Assembly (NCBI GenBank): GCA_045589355.1 | Contig: JAZNOW010000010.1 | Location: 1-33,769, forward strand | Length of the DNA: 33,769 nt | Reading direction: 5' to 3' | Source: RUG563 sp045589355 | GTDB lineage: Bacteria; Bacillota; Clostridia; Christensenellales; Aristaeellaceae | In this document: positions 31,216 through 33,769 of the stretch, piece by piece | Layout: each line of letters starts with the position of its first letter | Numbering within the stretch: the stretch's first letter is position 1 | Position numbers and translations under genes: made by a program | The notes under the pieces: generated by a model | Told to the model about the DNA's origin: nothing | The model's input: only the letters and a program-made list of their open reading frames with translations | Databases searched by the model: none

Positions 31216-31866
31216 TCAGGTATCAGCGTATTTTTTCATCAAGAAATACAGGCCGAAGAACATCAGGCAGCTGCCCACGTTCATGGCGCCCATGCCGGCG
31301 AAGATGATGGTCGCTACCACGGTGAAGGGCAGCGTGTTGACCACGCAGGCCCACTTGGGCAGGCAGGTCTTCTGTTTGAAAACGGAGATGAACAGCGTCA
31401 CGCACACCAGAAATACGCCGATGTTGCACATGACGGAGGTGGCGGCGGTTTCGAAGAAGTAGCTCAGCATGATGCTGTGGGCCGCCTCCGTTGCGCCGGC
31501 CTTGACGAAATGCCACAGCATGCTGGTGCAGGTGAAGTGCATCACCGCCCCGGCAACGCAGGTCAGCGCCGTGCCCACCTGCACGATGCGGGCAGATTTT
31601 TCCGAAACCGGCTTCAGGAAGTTGGCAATCTGGAAATAGCCGGGCATGATGACCATCATGGCAATCACGCCGAACACGCCGCTCAACGTAAACTGCAGGG
31701 CGGACGCACCCTCTAGCATGACGGCGGTGGTTTCATAATCAAACAGGCCCATTACATTCAGCGGGCCGCCGGGCATGAAGTACAATAGCAGATCACCGCC
31801 CAGCCAGCACAGCAGGTGGCCGAAGGCACCGAACAGAAACAGCTTGGGGTTTACGTTCTTAGTCAT
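31216..31866 (-). CDS. Six-helix membrane protein of unknown function (DUF6796-like)
   Basis: 216 residues with about six hydrophobic segments: LFGAFGHLLCWLGGDLLLYF (9-28), LSGVFGVIAMMVIMPGYFQI, VGTALTCVAGAVMHFTCTSM, SVMCNIGVFLVCVTLFISVF, VVATIIFAGMGAMNVGSCLM and a final LMFFGLYFL. The pattern GDLLLYF...PGYFQI and cysteine-containing helices resemble the DUF6796 group of Bacillota membrane proteins, from memory and not certain. AGGAGG (31876-31881) precedes the start. The gene overlaps the end of the PanE-like gene by 8 bp, so it is the last gene of the minus-strand operon. No transport or enzyme motif was seen. Confidence 0.75.
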   Translation of the reverse strand: MTKNVNPKLFLFGAFGHLLCWLGGDLLLYFMPGGPLNVMGLFDYETTAVMLEGASALQFTLSGVFGVIAMMVIMPGYFQIANFLKPVSEKSARIVQVGTALTCVAGAVMHFTCTSMLWHFVKAGATEAAHSIMLSYFFETAATSVMCNIGVFLVCVTLFISVFKQKTCLPKWACVVNTLPFTVVATIIFAGMGAMNVGSCLMFFGLYFLMKKYADT

Positions 31867-32785
31867 GGTAACGTTCCTCCTTATCCTCTTTTGTGATCAT
31901 GTTCCTTTTGCCGAGCTTATCAAGATACCCATAAAATTGCTCATGCAGCTGCCGCATTTCATCCGGCGCATTCATGGAATGCTTATACATGAAGGTGTGC
32001 CCGAAGCGGCTGCGGAAAACGAGCCGAAGTCCGAAGCTAAGCAGTCCCATTGGCAGTAGGTGGAACAGATGCATTTTCTTTGGTGACAGCTTTACGCCGA
32101 AGTGCTTCAGCTGCAGGAAGTTCTGCTGCATCCGTTGTGCTGTTCGCTGCATCAGCTGCTTATCCTCGCCGGCCTTCTCGGGAACCTTTGCTTCGTAATA
32201 GGCATCGGCAATGGGCACCACCATGGCCAGATGGCAAAGTTGCCATACATGCATATCCGCAACGATCTGACACGGGATATGTGCTTGGCGAAACAATGCA
32301 GCCAACCGGCGGCTTCTTTCGGTTTGCCTGCCGCCGATCTCGCCGAAGGTGGTGGGCTGTACAAGCCGGGGAGTCAAAGCGGCGTGGAGCACATTCCCTT
32401 CAAAGCTGCCGCCTGCACCGGGGAAGGCGGGCAGGAGCCGACCTTCGCCGCACAGGGCTTCCCATGCGGAATAGGGCTCAAGGGTATTCACCATGGTCAC
32501 GATGGTGGAGCTGGTGTTTTCCCGCAGTTCCTTCAGGGCTGTATGCACCTGATTTTCCTTCACCGTCAGGAAAACAAAATCGTACACGTCATCGGGTGCG
32601 ACTTTATCAACGATGCGCACATTCGCTTGCGCCACTCGTTTTCCCCTGGCATACTTGAGGCCCCTTTCCCGGAACATGGCAAGCCGCTTGCCACGGGCGT
32701 ACACTGTGGTGTCAATGCCCGCTTGGGCAAACAATGCCGCATACAGGCACCCGATCACACCTGCGCCGTAGATCAAAATCCGCAT
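31859..32785 (-). CDS. PanE/ApbA-like 2-dehydropantoate reductase family protein
   Basis: 308 residues with an N-terminal Rossmann fold. The dinucleotide loop is GAGVIG (7-12); YARGKR (29-34) suggests NADPH use. The family motif near Asn98 of E. coli PanE is present as MVNTLEP (Asn100). The C-terminal half is helical. The catalytic lysine expected in the IWxKLxxN element is absent: the aligned stretch is HVWQLCHLAMVVP (179-191), and the tail (FHLLPMGLLSFGLRLVFRS) is unlike canonical PanE. It is therefore a divergent NAD(P)H-dependent protein, not a confident ketopantoate reductase. AGGAG (32790-32794) precedes ATG; the gap to the upstream gene is 2 bp. Confidence 0.82.
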   Translation of the reverse strand: MRILIYGAGVIGCLYAALFAQAGIDTTVYARGKRLAMFRERGLKYARGKRVAQANVRIVDKVAPDDVYDFVFLTVKENQVHTALKELRENTSSTIVTMVNTLEPYSAWEALCGEGRLLPAFPGAGGSFEGNVLHAALTPRLVQPTTFGEIGGRQTERSRRLAALFRQAHIPCQIVADMHVWQLCHLAMVVPIADAYYEAKVPEKAGEDKQLMQRTAQRMQQNFLQLKHFGVKLSPKKMHLFHLLPMGLLSFGLRLVFRSRFGHTFMYKHSMNAPDEMRQLHEQFYGYLDKLGKRNMITKEDKEERYHD

Positions 32786-32787
32786 AT

Positions 32788-33417
32788 TTACTCCTTTGCT
32801 TTGTTCACATGCAGCCGGAAATCGCAGCAGCTGCCGCCGCCGGCCAGGGTTTGGGTGCGGGCCCAGATGAGATTTTTGTGCAGGTTGCCGTAGGTGATAT
32901 CATCGGCACGGCAGGAAATGTGGGTCAGCTCCGGACAGCCGTACTTCTTGCAGGTTTCAAAGTAGGGGCAGTGCAGCATATCCACTGCGAATTTCGGAGC
33001 ATCCGGCACAAGGCGGTATTTGAAACCGGCTGCTTCGCCGAACATCCTGTCCAGCATTTTGCTGCACAGGGAGGGCATCAGTTTGTATAGCCCCAGCTTC
33101 ATCAGGCCGCGGGCGAACTTCATCATCTTTTCCGTTTCGATGAACGCCCACTTTTCCGTGAAGGCCAATGCCCCTTCCACGCTTCCGGTGATCTCCACCG
33201 CCTTTTCGTACAGGGCGATCATAGGCAGCAGCTGGTTCAGGTGCATCTGCAGGGCAGGGCTGGCAGAGGCATTGTCCGCAAACAGGGAAGCGGCACGGTC
33301 ATACACGGCAGGCAGGTGGGCTTCCCAGCCGCTTTTTACAAAACCATTGTACAGGCTTTTCGTGATGGGCTTGCGGCGGATGATCTTTTTGCAGGCTTCG
33401 GGGGTGACGGTTTTCAT
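32788..33417 (-). CDS. L-2-amino-thiazoline-4-carboxylic acid hydrolase-like protein
   Basis: 209 residues. The C-terminal half matches the ATC_hydrolase family: HCPYFETCKKYGCPELTHIS (149-168), Cys169, and the closing WARTQTLAGGGSCCDFRL (185-202), which carries the paired cysteines 197-198. Family members open the thiazoline ring of 2-amino-thiazoline-4-carboxylate, an intermediate on a route to L-cysteine; whether this member does so is unknown. The N-terminal half is helical and less conserved. AAAGGAGAG precedes the ATG at 33417. It lies between an SRPBCC-like gene (15 bp upstream) and the PanE-like gene (2 bp downstream) in one operon, a context that does not look like cysteine biosynthesis. 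Confidence 0.8.
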   Translation of the reverse strand: MKTVTPEACKKIIRRKPITKSLYNGFVKSGWEAHLPAVYDRAASLFADNASASPALQMHLNQLLPMIALYEKAVEITGSVEGALAFTEKWAFIETEKMMKFARGLMKLGLYKLMPSLCSKMLDRMFGEAAGFKYRLVPDAPKFAVDMLHCPYFETCKKYGCPELTHISCRADDITYGNLHKNLIWARTQTLAGGGSCCDFRLHVNKAKE

Positions 33418-33432
33418 CGTTTGTACTCTCCT

Positions 33433-33769
33433 TTATTTGTGTTCATGGAGCAGACGGATCCATTTTCTTTGCCGATGGGCGTAAAACAGCTTGGCCCACA
33501 GGCACACGAAAGGCGTTTTCCAGCCTGCGTGGATCTCCACTTCGTCCGTATATCCTGTGTGGTCATGGTCGATGGGCGTCAGGATGATCTTGTGATTCCA
33601 CACCGGCACAAGGGGATTGGATTCTTCTGTGTAGATGATGCCAGCGGCTTGGTCAAAGCGCATCACACGGATGGTGTGGATACCCAGGGGCAGCGCCCCG
33701 AAAAGTCGAAAGCGGAACCGGTATACTTCACCCGGCTGCCATTTGAGATCGTCGGAGCGGTCAACTGGC
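33433..33769 (-). CDS. SRPBCC-like protein, 5' end beyond the window
   Basis: At least 112 residues are in the window; the frame stays open to the right edge, so the true start is outside. The visible part, from FRFRLFGALPLGIHTIRV through IIYTEESNPLVPVWNHKIIL to AGWKTPFVCLWAKLFYAHRQ, looks like the beta-rich ligand pocket and closing helix of the SRPBCC (START-like) superfamily, which bind lipids or other hydrophobic ligands. An internal GTG/ATG near 33660 would give only 77 residues and cuts the fold, so it is not the start. It is the first visible gene of the minus-strand operon. Confidence 0.7.
   Translation of the reverse strand, partial: PVDRSDDLKWQPGEVYRFRFRLFGALPLGIHTIRVMRFDQAAGIIYTEESNPLVPVWNHKIILTPIDHDHTGYTDEVEIHAGWKTPFVCLWAKLFYAHRQRKWIRLLHEHK

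Overview
The window looks like a chromosomal segment of a Gram-positive, low-oxygen Clostridia-type bacterium (Bacillota). The evidence is a complete tricistronic gerA-type spore-germinant receptor operon, AddA-type (not RecB-type) recombination helicase/nuclease, an actin-like MreB/Mbl, Clostridia-style class A PBP, A-type -35/-10 promoters with AGGAGG ribosome sites, and a fairly GC-rich, C/G-ending codon habit. A CE15-like esterase and a GH51 arabinofuranosidase fit a plant-polysaccharide-rich gut or rumen habitat. The genus cannot be set from sequence alone; an uncultured gut Clostridia (for example Christensenellales-like) is a guess.

Layout. 1-700: AT-rich GNAT acetyltransferase and a run of hairpins. 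748-2061 (-): secreted CE15-like glucuronoyl esterase homologue. 2242-3028: seven tRNA genes (Pro, Glu, CAT, Asp, Thr, Tyr, Leu) from one strong promoter to one terminator. 3060-4033: AT-rich zinc-ribbon gene and YbjQ-domain gene. 4167-5138: DUF4003-like protein. 5187-8916 (-): gerAA-gerAB-gerAC, each overlapping the next by 4 bp. 9040-9306: small NrdD-tail-like protein. 9656-10924 (-): dicarboxylate/amino acid:cation symporter, divergent from an AraC regulator (11039-11863). 11909-12925 (-): MreB/Mbl, divergent from addA (13227-16601) plus a coupled GNAT gene. 17147-20005 (-): class A PBP. 20349-29471: six-gene peptide ABC transporter operon. 29635-31128: GH51 arabinofuranosidase. 31216-33769 (-): four-gene operon (SRPBCC-like partial, ATC hydrolase-like, PanE-like, membrane protein).

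The most unusual part is the transporter operon. Nearly every subunit departs from the textbook Opp/Dpp plan: the binding protein has no lipobox and appears circularly permuted (the segment resembling the usual family C-terminus sits at the N-terminus); OppB carries a roughly 275-residue extracytoplasmic loop after TM1; OppD carries a roughly 240-residue charged, coiled-coil-like insert between Walker A and the Q-loop; OppF ends in two transmembrane helices; and the last gene is a membrane-anchored, catalytically degenerate ApbE-like protein. I infer a remodelled peptide importer with its own accessory structure; this is readable from the sequence but needs structure prediction and homologue searches to confirm.

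No insertion sequence, CRISPR array, rRNA gene or prophage was seen.
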